A stretch of DNA of 35,515 nt from Oscillospiraceae bacterium (GTDB lineage: Bacteria > Bacillota > Clostridia > Oscillospirales > CAG-272): assembly GCA_015064135.1 (NCBI GenBank), contig SVSU01000010.1, positions 1 through 35,515 of the forward strand, in the 5' to 3' direction. The notes beneath the pieces are model-generated. The model was not told where the DNA came from and ran no database searches. It saw nothing but the letters and a program-made list of their open reading frames with translations. The translations under genes and the position numbers were made by a program. Shown here piece by piece: positions 1 to 6,816 of the stretch (its first letter is position 1; each line of letters opens with the position of its first letter).

Positions 1-37
1 AGCAGTACCGCCACCCGAGGTTGGGTGCGGCACCGCC
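1..37 (-). repeat. First copy of 37-bp hairpin repeat
   Basis: This sequence is identical to the one at 90-126. It holds an imperfect palindrome (CCGCCACCC ... GGGTGCGG). Any T-run that would make it a minus-strand terminator lies outside the window. It may be a second tandem terminator or a dispersed intergenic repeat. Confidence 0.7.
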
Positions 38-81
38 TGACTCTGTTCGGCAAAAGCTAACGCCACACTCGGGGGATGGGC

Positions 82-126
82 GAAAAAAAAGCAGTACCGC
101 CACCCGAGGTTGGGTGCGGCACCGCC
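82..126 (-). terminator. Rho-independent terminator of tRNA-Ile2
   Basis: Read on the minus strand, the tRNA is followed after three bases by an 11-bp GC-rich stem with one bulged G and a six-base loop, then eight Ts (plus-strand As at 83-90). The hairpin is the second copy of the 37-bp repeat at 1-37. Confidence 0.8.
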
Positions 127-128
127 GA

Positions 129-202
129 TGGACCATCAAGGACTCGAACCTTGGACCAACCGGTTATGAGCCGGTTGCTCTAACCAACTGAGCTAATGGT
201 CC
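129..202 (-). tRNA. tRNA-Ile2 (CAU anticodon)
   Basis: The minus strand folds into a 74-nt cloverleaf. The acceptor stem is GGACCAT/ATGGTCC with discriminator A; the D-arm contains AGCTCAGTTGGTTAGAGC; the anticodon stem ACCGG/CCGGT encloses loop CTCATAA; the T-arm contains GGTTCGAGTCC. CCA is not encoded and must be added by the CCA-adding enzyme (a cca gene is at 31800). A CAU anticodon could mean Met or Ile2. The CTCATAA loop and the C4-G69 and C5-G68 acceptor pairs match the tRNA-Ile2 that TilS modifies to lysidine at C34, so I prefer Ile2 over elongator Met. Confidence 0.8.
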
Positions 203-217
203 GCATACCACTTGCTT

Positions 218-246
218 ATTATAACATGATCGCACGGTTTTGTCAA
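218..246 (-). promoter_or_regulatory. Sigma-A promoter of tRNA-Ile2
   Basis: On the minus strand a perfect TTGACA (241-246) and a perfect TATAAT (218-223) are separated by 17 bp. The -10 box ends 15 bp before the tRNA 5' end, as expected for a short processed leader. Confidence 0.85.
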
Positions 247-301
247 GTATTTTGTTCTATATCCCTTAAAATTCCCCGTATATTTCCTCTGTTTCTTCGG
301 G

Positions 302-1016
302 TTTTCAACACCCATCTGTGGAAAACTCAGCCGGTTTTTCGCGGTCTTTTTTTGTCGTTTGGAATCTATCCTATTTTATCATTTTTGGCACCTGTCTAAA
401 TCGAACAAAGGCTGTTTTTGCCCTGTTTCCCCTGTGTTTTCAACAGCTTTTCGCGCCGTCTGTGGAAAACTCGCTTTGTATATTTATGCAATACAACGGA
501 ATATTTATCCGACAGCAATTTCTCCTCCTATTTGCTTTATCTACGTCAAACAACGAATCTATTGTTTGATATTTTCACAAACAAAAAGATTATCAACAGC
601 ACCTTGTGGAAAAGTCCGTTTTTTCTGGGACACAATATTTTGTTGTTCATCTTATAGAATAATCCTTCCTCTTGGTTCTTTTTGTGTCCACGAAACACTA
701 AATCACATTTTAAAAACAAAATTCCACAATTTATTTTCCACAGCCCGTTGTTGAAAAGTATCTTTCAGGCGCTCAGATATTCTTTTCCCCCCAAAAAAAG
801 AATTTGAATAACCATGAACCAAAAATATTCAGGTTCATTCAAACAGCTCTTAACAATCAAACCGGAGTTTTCAACAAGCGCGTGTGGAAAACTGCCCATA
901 AAAGACGACTGTATAAAATAAAATCAGTCAAATCACGACATTCGCCAAAAAATGACCGGCGGCACCGCATGGAAAAAAACTCCACACAACACTTTTCAAC
1001 AGCGCTGTGTGGAAAA
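302..1016. repeat. Array of six paired DnaA-box-like elements
   Basis: The tRNA-mnmE spacer has no plausible gene. It carries six copies of an asymmetric inverted pair, T-T-(T/A)-T-CAACA facing TGTGGAAAA. Copies are at 302-325, 437-469, 590-613, 734-757 (opposite orientation), 868-891 and 993-1016. Five have exactly 6 bases between the halves and one has 15. Starts are 125-153 bases apart. TGTGGAAAA is the complement of TTTTCCACA, which fits the DnaA-box pattern TTWTNCACA; the partner always differs by the same C-to-A change. Binding by DnaA is inferred. The array lies 6-7 kb from the presumed oriC and could titrate DnaA or be an auxiliary origin element. Confidence 0.7.
973..1013 (-). terminator. 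Terminator of mnmE, overlapping a box pair
   Basis: On the minus strand downstream of mnmE, TCCACACA (plus 1006-1013) pairs with TGTGTGGA (plus 981-988) and is followed by G and seven Ts (plus As 973-979). The stem shares bases with the sixth DnaA-box-like pair (993-1016), so one sequence may serve as both terminator and protein-binding site. Confidence 0.65.
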
Positions 1017-1057
1017 CTTTTTATTTTGATTTTTGAGTGCAAGGAGGATTCCTCATT

Positions 1058-2491
1058 CTATTTTCCAACGCAGAATCGGTGGAAAATTCCGTCCACGATC
1101 TCCTCGGTGATCCCTCGTCCGTCGGTCTCACTGAGGGACGCTGCTGCCGCCTCGACAGTGGTACATACCGCATCTACACTGTCCCCCGAGGCAAGGGCCG
1201 CCGATGCCTCCCTGAGCCATTCTGCCGCCCTCGAAAGGGATGCCTGCTGGCGAACGTCCCAGATCACCGCATCGTTCGTCAAGTCGATCTTATCGCTTCC
1301 GTAGAGCTCAGAGACTGCCTGAGCAAGTCCGTCAATACCGATGTCGGTTTTCATGCCCAGTTCGTCAAATCTGCCCTTTAGCGCTGCGCATACATTTGCT
1401 TCATTTCCCGTACAGGATAAAAGCACCACACGGTCAAAGGAATCTTTGAGATAGGAGACAAAAGCAGGATGGGGGGCCTCTCCGCCATAGAGATCGGATT
1501 TATTGATAACGGCTATCTTGGGGCATGAAGGAAGCTCTGTCGGTGGATATCCCGTCACGCAGTCCTCTGCCGTATAAACCGCCATCACCAGCTCTGCTTT
1601 GCCGATCTCGTCGTTGGCGCGATCAATTCCGATCTTTTCCACCACGTCGTCAGACTCATGAAGCCCTGCCGTATCGGACAGACGAAGGGTAATACCCCCG
1701 AAGGAGACGCTCTCACGGAGAATGTCCCTTGTTGTTCCCGCAACACTTGTGACGATGGCGGAGTCCTCCCCTGTCATTCGGTTGAACAGAGAGCTCTTTC
1801 CTACATTGGGTCTGCCGCAGATCACGGTCTTTACCCCATCGCTGACCGCCTTTCCGGTTTTGTAGGTATCCAGTATACGACACACATCGGCAAGGGCACC
1901 ATTGACAACCCCTTCGATCATGTCCTCCCCTTCGGTTCCGATATCCTCATCGGGATAGTCTATGGCAGCATACAGTGCTGTCATTACACCGATCAGGGAG
2001 TCCGCTATCTTCTTAATCTCACGTGATACATTTCCCCTCATAGCCCCCGAGGAAAGGCGCATCCTCTCCTCAGTATCGGAATCGATGAGCTTCCCCACCG
2101 CTTCGGCTTCCGTAAGGGATAATTTTCCGTTTATAAATGCGCGCTTGGTAAACTCCCCGGGCGCTGCGGGAGAAGCACCGTGTGCCAGTGCGGATGTCAG
2201 CACGGTCATGGTAACATATGTTCCTCCGTGGCAGGAGATCTCGCAGGAATCCTCCCCCGTAAATGAATTGGGGCCGCGGAACACTACGCAAATGCCGCTG
2301 TCGCATATATTTCCCGATGCGTCAAGAATATCACCGTAAATAGCAGATCGGTTTCTGCATTCTGCCAAAGCCTTTCCCGATCTCGCCCTGAACATTCTCT
2401 CAGCAACACCGATGGCATCATCTCCGCTTATTCTTATCACCGCAATGCCGCCCTTTCCTCTGGGCGTCGATATTGCCGCTATGGTTGACAT
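1058..2491 (-). CDS. mnmE: tRNA modification GTPase MnmE (TrmE)
   Basis: MnmE is the potassium-dependent GTPase that works with MnmG to install the (carboxymethyl)aminomethyl group on U34 of certain tRNAs, using a tetrahydrofolate one-carbon unit. The 477-residue protein shows the N-terminal folate-binding domain (about 1-118, opening with a short MSTIAA leader), a helical domain, and an inserted G domain with GRPNVGKS (226-233), GTTRD (252-256), DTAG (273-276) and NKSD near 345. It ends in the catalytic C-x-G-K tail (FCVGK, 473-477). The length is close to the usual 450-480. I chose the ATG at 2491 because AAAGGAG lies just upstream; an in-frame ATG 45 bases earlier falls in a GC-rich hairpin zone. 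It is read alone, between the jag terminator and its own terminator. Its partner mnmG is at 20964. Confidence 0.97.
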   Translation of the reverse strand: MSTIAAISTPRGKGGIAVIRISGDDAIGVAERMFRARSGKALAECRNRSAIYGDILDASGNICDSGICVVFRGPNSFTGEDSCEISCHGGTYVTMTVLTSALAHGASPAAPGEFTKRAFINGKLSLTEAEAVGKLIDSDTEERMRLSSGAMRGNVSREIKKIADSLIGVMTALYAAIDYPDEDIGTEGEDMIEGVVNGALADVCRILDTYKTGKAVSDGVKTVICGRPNVGKSSLFNRMTGEDSAIVTSVAGTTRDILRESVSFGGITLRLSDTAGLHESDDVVEKIGIDRANDEIGKAELVMAVYTAEDCVTGYPPTELPSCPKIAVINKSDLYGGEAPHPAFVSYLKDSFDRVVLLSCTGNEANVCAALKGRFDELGMKTDIGIDGLAQAVSELYGSDKIDLTNDAVIWDVRQQASLSRAAEWLREASAALASGDSVDAVCTTVEAAAASLSETDGRGITEEIVDGIFHRFCVGK

Positions 2492-2517
2492 ATGTTTCTC
2501 CTTTCCGGGGGAGCAAC

Positions 2518-2561
2518 GGGGGATCCTCCCCCACACCCCCTGCCGGGGACATTGCCCCCGG
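2518..2561. repeat. GC-rich hairpins in the mnmE leader
   Basis: Two strong palindromes lie just ahead of the mnmE ribosome binding site: GGGGGATCCTCCCCC (2518-2532) and CCGGGG/CCCCGG with a 7-base loop (2543-2561). The minus strand, the mnmE sense strand, is rich in G-runs here. This could be an intergenic repeat unit or a structured 5' leader. I see no known riboswitch class. Confidence 0.45.
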
Positions 2562-2602
2562 ACCCCAAATTATGGGGATTTTTCTTGGAATACAAAATAC
2601 AG

Positions 2603-2636
2603 AAAAGGGGTGCCGCATCAGTAGTGCGAGCACCCC
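2603..2636 (-). terminator. Rho-independent terminator of the rpmH-jag operon
   Basis: On the minus strand GGGGTGC and CGCA pair with TGCG and GCACCCC (one bulge, 7-base loop), followed by TTTTCTG. It lies about 400 bases after the jag stop codon, beyond the 96-bp tandem repeat, so the repeat is probably transcribed as the operon's 3' end. Confidence 0.6.
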
Positions 2637-2710
2637 ATATGGTTTGATTTGGCAGCAAATGCCCACGACGGTCTGTTAATTCGGTATATCAAAATCAGAC
2701 AGCAAATTTA

Positions 2711-3030
2711 AATTCCACTTGCAAATCCAACTGCAGCGTATGCGTGATTAAATCCAACCTATACCTCGGAGTTTTTTCCGTCAGGGAAAAACTCGGTTAG
2801 TGAGCCATCTTCACCTGCAAATCCGGCTGCAGCGAATGCTTTATCAAACTCAACCTACACCTCGGAGTTTTTTCCGTCAGGGAAAAACTCGGTTAGTGAG
2901 CCATCTTCACCTGCAAATCAAGCTGCAGCAAATGCTTTATCAAACTCAACCTACACCTCGGAGTTTTTTCCGTCAGGGAAAAACTCGGTTAGTGAGCCAT
3001 CTTCACCTGCAAATCAAGCTGTAGCAAATG
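2711..3030. repeat. 96-bp tandem repeat, about 3.3 copies
   Basis: Copies are offset by exactly 96 bases; the landmark CTCGGA recurs at 2765, 2861 and 2957. The second and third full copies are nearly identical, while the leftmost partial copy has diverged. Each unit contains an imperfect hairpin (GAGTTTTTTCC, 4 bases, GGGAAAAACTC). Because 96 is divisible by three, a spurious open frame runs through the copies. The array sits in the 548-base jag-mnmE spacer, directly after the jag stop codon. Confidence 0.9.
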
Positions 3031-3039
3031 CTCACGTAA

Positions 3040-4428
3040 TCAGTCTTCAATACTGAGGACTTCGTCGGGTTCGGTGCTGTTTGCTGCAAGGAAATCGGGC
3101 AGCTGCTCGATGGGCATCTTCTGAGGCTTCTTGGGTCTGGGTCTGTCACCGGAAGGTTTCGCCGCAGGCTTGGGGGTGGATCTTTCCTGCTTTTCCCCCT
3201 TCTGCCCCTCCGCCTTCGCCTTCTGAGGCTTTCTGCGGGAGTTTGAGGGCTGCTTGTCCGGTCCTTCGTATGTGATAATGATCTTGCGGTTCTTGTCGGT
3301 GCCTACGCTGTGTGTGGACACGTTCTCGAAGTTCTGCAGCTCGCTGTGAATAATGCGGCGCTCGTATGCGTTCATAGGTTCAAGGAATACATTGCGCTTA
3401 TTCTTCACCGCACGGGCAGCCATTCTTCTCGCCAGAGTACGGAGTGTTTCCTCTCTCTTGCTGCGGTAGTTCTCTACATCAACCACGATCTTCACATAAT
3501 CTCCGTGGCCGTTTGCCTTGCGTGACTTTCTTACAGCGGACAGATTTACAAGATACTGGATCGCATCCAATGTCTCGCCGTGGTGTCCGATGAGAATTCC
3601 GCTTCCGTCCCCCACGATCTCAATTCTCGGGTACACAGTCGCGTCCTCCGTTGTCTCAAAGGTCTCACCCTCGGGACACACTCCTCTCTCGGCCCTTGCA
3701 TCAATCTGCATATTGCGAAGCAGAGTGTTGGCAAATTCCAGTGCAAACTGCATTTCCTCTTCGGAAACCGCTACCTTGAGTGCGTCCTTTGCCGATTCTG
3801 CGCCGGAGAGCTCCTCTTCCGCTTCAAATACTTCGGGAGCTGCTTCCTTTTTCGTATCAGCTGCCTTGCCCCACTCATTTGATGGAGCCTTTTCGGGAAG
3901 GTCAAAAAGTCCCACAGGCTCGGATACGATAACCTCCGCATGGTTCTTCGGCAGAACCTCCTCGGTCTTTTCGGATTTTGGCTGAGACTTTGCTTCGTTT
4001 TTCGGCTGATTCTGTTTCTGCTGGTTCTGCTGGGGCTTTTTCGCTTCCCTCTGCTCGCCGTTTTGTCTGTTCTGCTTCTGTTGAGGCTTATTTGCCTCGG
4101 GCTTTTTATCGGCAGGCTTTTGATTCTGCTGATTCCGGGGATTTGCCTGCTTGTTTTCTGTCTTTGCTTCATCGTTCTGCTTACCGTCGCGGTCAGTGTG
4201 AATCTTCATACTTTTGAGATCGGATACGATAGAACCGAGATCCACATCCTTGACTTCGTTTACGGTAACTTTGAGCATGGCATCCTTTGCGCCGATTCCG
4301 AGAAATCCCTTTTTCGGCATTTCCAGAATATCGTAGGAGATCTCATGCTCGTCATCTGCATACAGCTTATTTGCCTTTGCAATGGCTTCATCAATTGTCT
4401 TGGCTGTTACAATATATGTGTCGCTCAT
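3040..4428 (-). CDS. jag: Jag/KhpB RNA-binding protein
   Basis: Jag (KhpB/EloR) is an RNA-binding protein linked to cell elongation and division control, usually encoded next to yidC as here. The 462-residue protein has an N-terminal Jag-N domain (about 1-55, with KKGFLGIGAKDA), then a long low-complexity linker rich in Gln, Asn, Lys and Pro (about 80-160), a second acidic linker, a KH domain (about 225-310, with GHHGETLDAIQYLVN at 281-295) and an R3H domain (about 320-388). A basic, Pro-rich tail follows. It is about twice as long as the B. subtilis protein, mainly from the linker and tail. The ATG at 4428 is the only start that keeps Jag-N whole; its AAAGGA is rather far upstream (about 14 bases). 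It lies 34 bases after yidC, in the same operon. Confidence 0.95.
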   Translation of the reverse strand: MSDTYIVTAKTIDEAIAKANKLYADDEHEISYDILEMPKKGFLGIGAKDAMLKVTVNEVKDVDLGSIVSDLKSMKIHTDRDGKQNDEAKTENKQANPRNQQNQKPADKKPEANKPQQKQNRQNGEQREAKKPQQNQQKQNQPKNEAKSQPKSEKTEEVLPKNHAEVIVSEPVGLFDLPEKAPSNEWGKAADTKKEAAPEVFEAEEELSGAESAKDALKVAVSEEEMQFALEFANTLLRNMQIDARAERGVCPEGETFETTEDATVYPRIEIVGDGSGILIGHHGETLDAIQYLVNLSAVRKSRKANGHGDYVKIVVDVENYRSKREETLRTLARRMAARAVKNKRNVFLEPMNAYERRIIHSELQNFENVSTHSVGTDKNRKIIITYEGPDKQPSNSRRKPQKAKAEGQKGEKQERSTPKPAAKPSGDRPRPKKPQKMPIEQLPDFLAANSTEPDEVLSIED

Positions 4429-4462
4429 AATACTGCGTTATCATCCTTTCGAGAGTTTTACT

Positions 4463-5596
4463 TTATTTCTCGGAATTTTCGGTATTTCCCTTGTCCTCGG
4501 GGTGATTTTTTCCCTCATCCTTCATGGGCGCGGGTCCGAGTTTTGTCTCCTTCTTTGCAGAGGGTACGTTTGTAACCTCGCCCTTCAGATCCTCCGCATG
4601 ACGGGCAAGGTATTCCTCGTCGTCAATATAGTGGAGGCTGCGCACAAACTTCTTTTCGCCGTTTTCCTTCATCTCGCGCTTTTTCTGCTTGTTCGACATA
4701 TTCGCTTGACGTTCCGCTTCCTTAAAATCCTCCTCCGTGTACTTTGGGGTCGGGATCAGCTTCGCGAGAAGGATCCTCTGAAGTGTGGAAAGGATGTTTC
4801 TGAATACCCAGTAAACGCCGATTACGGCAGGCATCTGGAATTCAAAGTAAACGGAAAGGAGGGGCATGGTCCATGTCATGATCTTCATGGACATATTATT
4901 CTGCGCCGCTTCATTCTCGGGACTCTGATATGTGAACTTCTTCATGATGTACTGCGATGCGATCATGACAACGAAGGTCAGAATCGGAATGATGACCAGC
5001 CAGTTCAGGGGTTTGAAGCTGGGATTCTGGGAAAGGTCGATGGAGCCGATGGTAAAATCGGGCAGCATAATGTTCTCGAGAGAAGGCGCGTGATTATAAT
5101 ACTGAGAAATATCTGTCGTATGCAGATAATTGATCAGATTATACTGAGGATAGTGAGATGTTGCGGGCACCTTATCTCCCAGGGCTGTGGTAAGAGCCGT
5201 AATTTCCGCGGTCGGCATATTGCAGATATACCGCAGAGGATTGGTTACCACGTTGAACAGAGCGAGAATGATGGGAAGCTGGATAATGAGGGTGCCGCAT
5301 CCGCCTGCCGGATTGAAGTTTTCCTCCCTGTACATCTCCATGATCTCGTTCTGCATCTTCTGCTGTGTTGCCTGGTCATTTCTTCCTGCATACTTTTTCT
5401 TGATCGCCGCCACTTTCGGCGCAAAGGTTGCCTGCTTCACCTGATTCTTCTGCTGTTTGATACCGAGGGGAAGAAGAAGGATCTCCATTACCAGAGTAAA
5501 CAGCATGATGGCGAGCAGATAGTTGTCCGTGATCGTATACGCGATACGAAGGATAAAGCCCATGGGTATGAGCAGTATGTCAAATAAACTTTCCAT
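4463..5596 (-). CDS. yidC: Membrane protein insertase YidC/Oxa1
   Basis: YidC inserts membrane proteins on its own or with SecYEG. This 377-residue protein is of the Gram-positive YidC1/2 type with no large periplasmic domain. A hydrophobic segment near 26-45 precedes a cytoplasmic helical hairpin (about 48-95), then helices including GGCGTLIIQLPIILALF and the ILTFVVMIASQYIM region, and a long charged cytoplasmic tail (about 290-377). Unlike the usual signal-anchor or lipoprotein start, it opens directly with a short hydrophobic stretch. The groove position normally holding Arg or Lys (T-x-x-x-R-x-x-x-x-P-L) is Glu38 in TLVMEILLLPL. It sits between jag and yidD with 34- and 39-base gaps. The ribosome binding site is weak (AAAGATGG). 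Confidence 0.96.
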   Translation of the reverse strand: MESLFDILLIPMGFILRIAYTITDNYLLAIMLFTLVMEILLLPLGIKQQKNQVKQATFAPKVAAIKKKYAGRNDQATQQKMQNEIMEMYREENFNPAGGCGTLIIQLPIILALFNVVTNPLRYICNMPTAEITALTTALGDKVPATSHYPQYNLINYLHTTDISQYYNHAPSLENIMLPDFTIGSIDLSQNPSFKPLNWLVIIPILTFVVMIASQYIMKKFTYQSPENEAAQNNMSMKIMTWTMPLLSVYFEFQMPAVIGVYWVFRNILSTLQRILLAKLIPTPKYTEEDFKEAERQANMSNKQKKREMKENGEKKFVRSLHYIDDEEYLARHAEDLKGEVTNVPSAKKETKLGPAPMKDEGKNHPEDKGNTENSEK

Positions 5597-5635
5597 TAAA
5601 AACCATCTTTCGTTTCATCTTGAATTTTAAAAGAA

Positions 5636-5911
5636 CTATTTTGGGAGCTCGTCCTCTCCGATATGCCATGGGCAGCGCGGAACAGGGTCGTCCCCACCCT
5701 TTGAAAAGGGATTGCACCGCACCAGCCGCCATATGGCAAGCACCGTACCTGCAAGGATCCCCCACTCCATGACCGCCTCCATTGCGTAGGCAGAGCAGCT
5801 TGGGGTAAATCGACAGGAGGGCACCCCCTTTGCGGGAGATAAATATTTTCGATAGAGCTTGATCGGTATCAGGAATGTCCGGCGAATGGCAAGAATGGCT
5901 TTTTTAAGCAT
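5636..5911 (-). CDS. yidD: Membrane protein insertion efficiency factor YidD
   Basis: YidD is a small membrane-associated protein that helps YidC-dependent insertion. The 91-residue product has the family pattern: an amphipathic, basic N-terminus (about 1-25), the Cys cluster CRFTPSCSAYAMEA (33-46), and WRLVRCNPFSKGG followed by a C-terminal DPVP. Length is normal (70-110). It overlaps the end of rnpA by 8 bases, so the two are probably translationally coupled, and is followed by yidC. Confidence 0.95.
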   Translation of the reverse strand: MLKKAILAIRRTFLIPIKLYRKYLSPAKGVPSCRFTPSCSAYAMEAVMEWGILAGTVLAIWRLVRCNPFSKGGDDPVPRCPWHIGEDELPK

Positions 5912-6320
5912 GATCCTCCTCCGCTGTTCTTGAGGATGAATCCGCTTCCGTCAGCATATCCAGCTTGCCGAGACAATATCGCAGGTCTCTGTAAACATCC
6001 TGCATTTTCAACTCCGCCGCCTGCGGATAGGGAGTAATCACAATGAGCCAGCCCTGTTTGATTCCGTATTCTTTGTCTATCTTACGGTAGGCTTCTCTGA
6101 CGACTCGCTTCGCTCTGTTCCGGGCAACGGCGCCTCCGACTTTCTTTGAGGCCTGAATCCCGATCCTGTTGATCGTTTTCTTTTCCGGATTCGCCTTTTT
6201 GATGAGCCATGCCTTCTTATCCTTCAGCACATAGACTCCCACACTGCGTGACGATTTGCGCCGTCCGTTTTTGAATGCATTGTGGTAAAGGTGATTTTCC
6301 GATATTGCATAGAATTTCAT
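5904..6320 (-). CDS. rnpA: Ribonuclease P protein component
   Basis: RnpA is the protein subunit of RNase P, which trims 5' leaders from pre-tRNAs. The protein has the family signature GIQASKKVGGAVARNRAKRV with the RNR motif, followed by REAYRKI, and a preceding beta-sheet region. I start at the ATG at 6320 (138 residues); a TTG four codons upstream at 6332 is possible, but the GGGGG there abuts it too closely to serve as its binding site. The C-terminal 12 residues are an acidic extension. The gene lies between rpmH and yidD in the classical order and overlaps yidD by 8 bases. A hairpin with a short T-run separates it from rpmH. Confidence 0.95.
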   Translation of the reverse strand: MKFYAISENHLYHNAFKNGRRKSSRSVGVYVLKDKKAWLIKKANPEKKTINRIGIQASKKVGGAVARNRAKRVVREAYRKIDKEYGIKQGWLIVITPYPQAAELKMQDVYRDLRYCLGKLDMLTEADSSSRTAEEDHA

Positions 6321-6371
6321 ATTATTTTTCAAACCCCCTTTTATCAGGGGAGCATTTTCTTCAAACCAAAT

Positions 6372-6402
6372 AAAAGGGAAACGACCTTTTTCGGTGTTTC
6401 CC
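6372..6402 (-). terminator. Hairpin between rpmH and rnpA (partial terminator)
   Basis: On the minus strand GGGAAAC-ACC pairs with GGT-c-GTTTCCC around a short A-rich loop and is followed by TTTTATTT. The short T-run suggests attenuation, which would give more rpmH than rnpA transcript. It could also be an RNA processing site. Confidence 0.55.
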
Positions 6403-6439
6403 CTTACTCTTTGTTTTGAAAGCCGTACCTTTCTCCCGA

Positions 6440-6574
6440 TTAGTGAGTAAGGCGAGCGCGGCCCTTATCGCGTCTTCTCTTCAAAACCTTGCGTCCGTTT
6501 GCTGTGGACATTCTCTTTCTGAAGCCATGTTCCTTGCTTCTCTGTCTCTTCTTGGGCTGATATGTTCTAAGCAT
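6440..6574 (-). CDS. rpmH: 50S ribosomal protein L34
   Basis: The minus strand encodes a 44-residue, very basic protein. It begins [18 protein letters not shown], continues [17 protein letters not shown] and ends in RARLTH, the L34 pattern along its whole length. A strong ribosome binding site (GAAGGAGG, 8 bases upstream) fixes the start. It is the first gene of the leftward operon, behind a consensus promoter. The leader between promoter and gene holds two palindromes. Confidence 0.98.
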   Translation of the reverse strand: MLRTYQPKKRQRSKEHGFRKRMSTANGRKVLKRRRDKGRARLTH

Positions 6575-6623
6575 ATTCGCACCTCCTTCTATATTTAAAA
6601 CTTTTTTGATCTGAAATCAAACA

Positions 6624-6658
6624 TTACCGCATGGTAACACACCGTTACCGATCGGTAA
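6624..6658. promoter_or_regulatory. Twin palindromes in the rpmH leader
   Basis: TTACCGCATGGTAA (6624-6637) and TTACCGATCGGTAA (6645-6658) share the pattern TTACC-N4-GGTAA. Their centres are 21 bp apart, two helical turns, so a dimeric regulator could bind the same face twice. They lie just downstream of the predicted rpmH transcription start, a position suited to repression. The regulator is unknown. Confidence 0.6.
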
Positions 6659-6673
6659 AGATAGACACCGATT

Positions 6674-6703
6674 ATTATATACTATCAATCCCTTGTTTGT
6701 CAA
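6674..6703 (-). promoter_or_regulatory. Sigma-A promoter of the rpmH operon
   Basis: On the minus strand a perfect TTGACA (6698-6703) and a perfect TATAAT (6674-6679) are separated by 18 bp. It fires leftward into rpmH-rnpA-yidD-yidC-jag. Confidence 0.85.
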
Positions 6704-6759
6704 GAGTTATTTGACAAATTTACGGGGAATTTTTTTGTTTTTTATATTTCTGTGGTTGA

Positions 6760-6789
6760 GGGAAAGGGGAGGGGGTAAGGGGGAAGGGG
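6760..6789 (+). other. G-quadruplex-capable purine tract
   Basis: Five runs of 3-5 Gs (6760-6762, 6766-6769, 6771-6775, 6779-6783, 6786-6789) are separated by 1-3 bases. The stretch is almost pure purine, with one T. This fits the intramolecular G-quadruplex pattern and could also form triplex DNA. It lies between the divergent rpmH and dnaA promoters. No coding function is visible in the 445-base spacer 6575-7019. Confidence 0.65.
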
Positions 6790-6816
6790 ATTTTCTGCTG
6801 TGGTTGTGGTTTTATC

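Noticed and set aside
804-1304. Open frame running from the box array into mnmE
   Set aside because: It is antisense to mnmE, has low-complexity content in the spacer, and no ribosome binding site; mnmE explains the sequence.
2015-2030. CACGTG-centred site resembling parS
   Set aside because: Four of 16 positions differ from the consensus and it lies in mnmE codons; unlike the sites at 16734 and 20802 it is not a convincing ParB site.
2800-3024. 74-residue open frame in the tandem repeat
   Set aside because: It exists because the 96-base period is a multiple of three; there is no ribosome binding site and the frame is made only of repeated units.
2711-3030. CRISPR array
   Set aside because: The copies are contiguous with no unique spacers, the period is 96 bases, and no cas genes are nearby.
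4382-5587. 401-residue open frame opposite yidC
   Set aside because: It is the shadow of yidC and the start of jag; its composition is unlike a natural protein.
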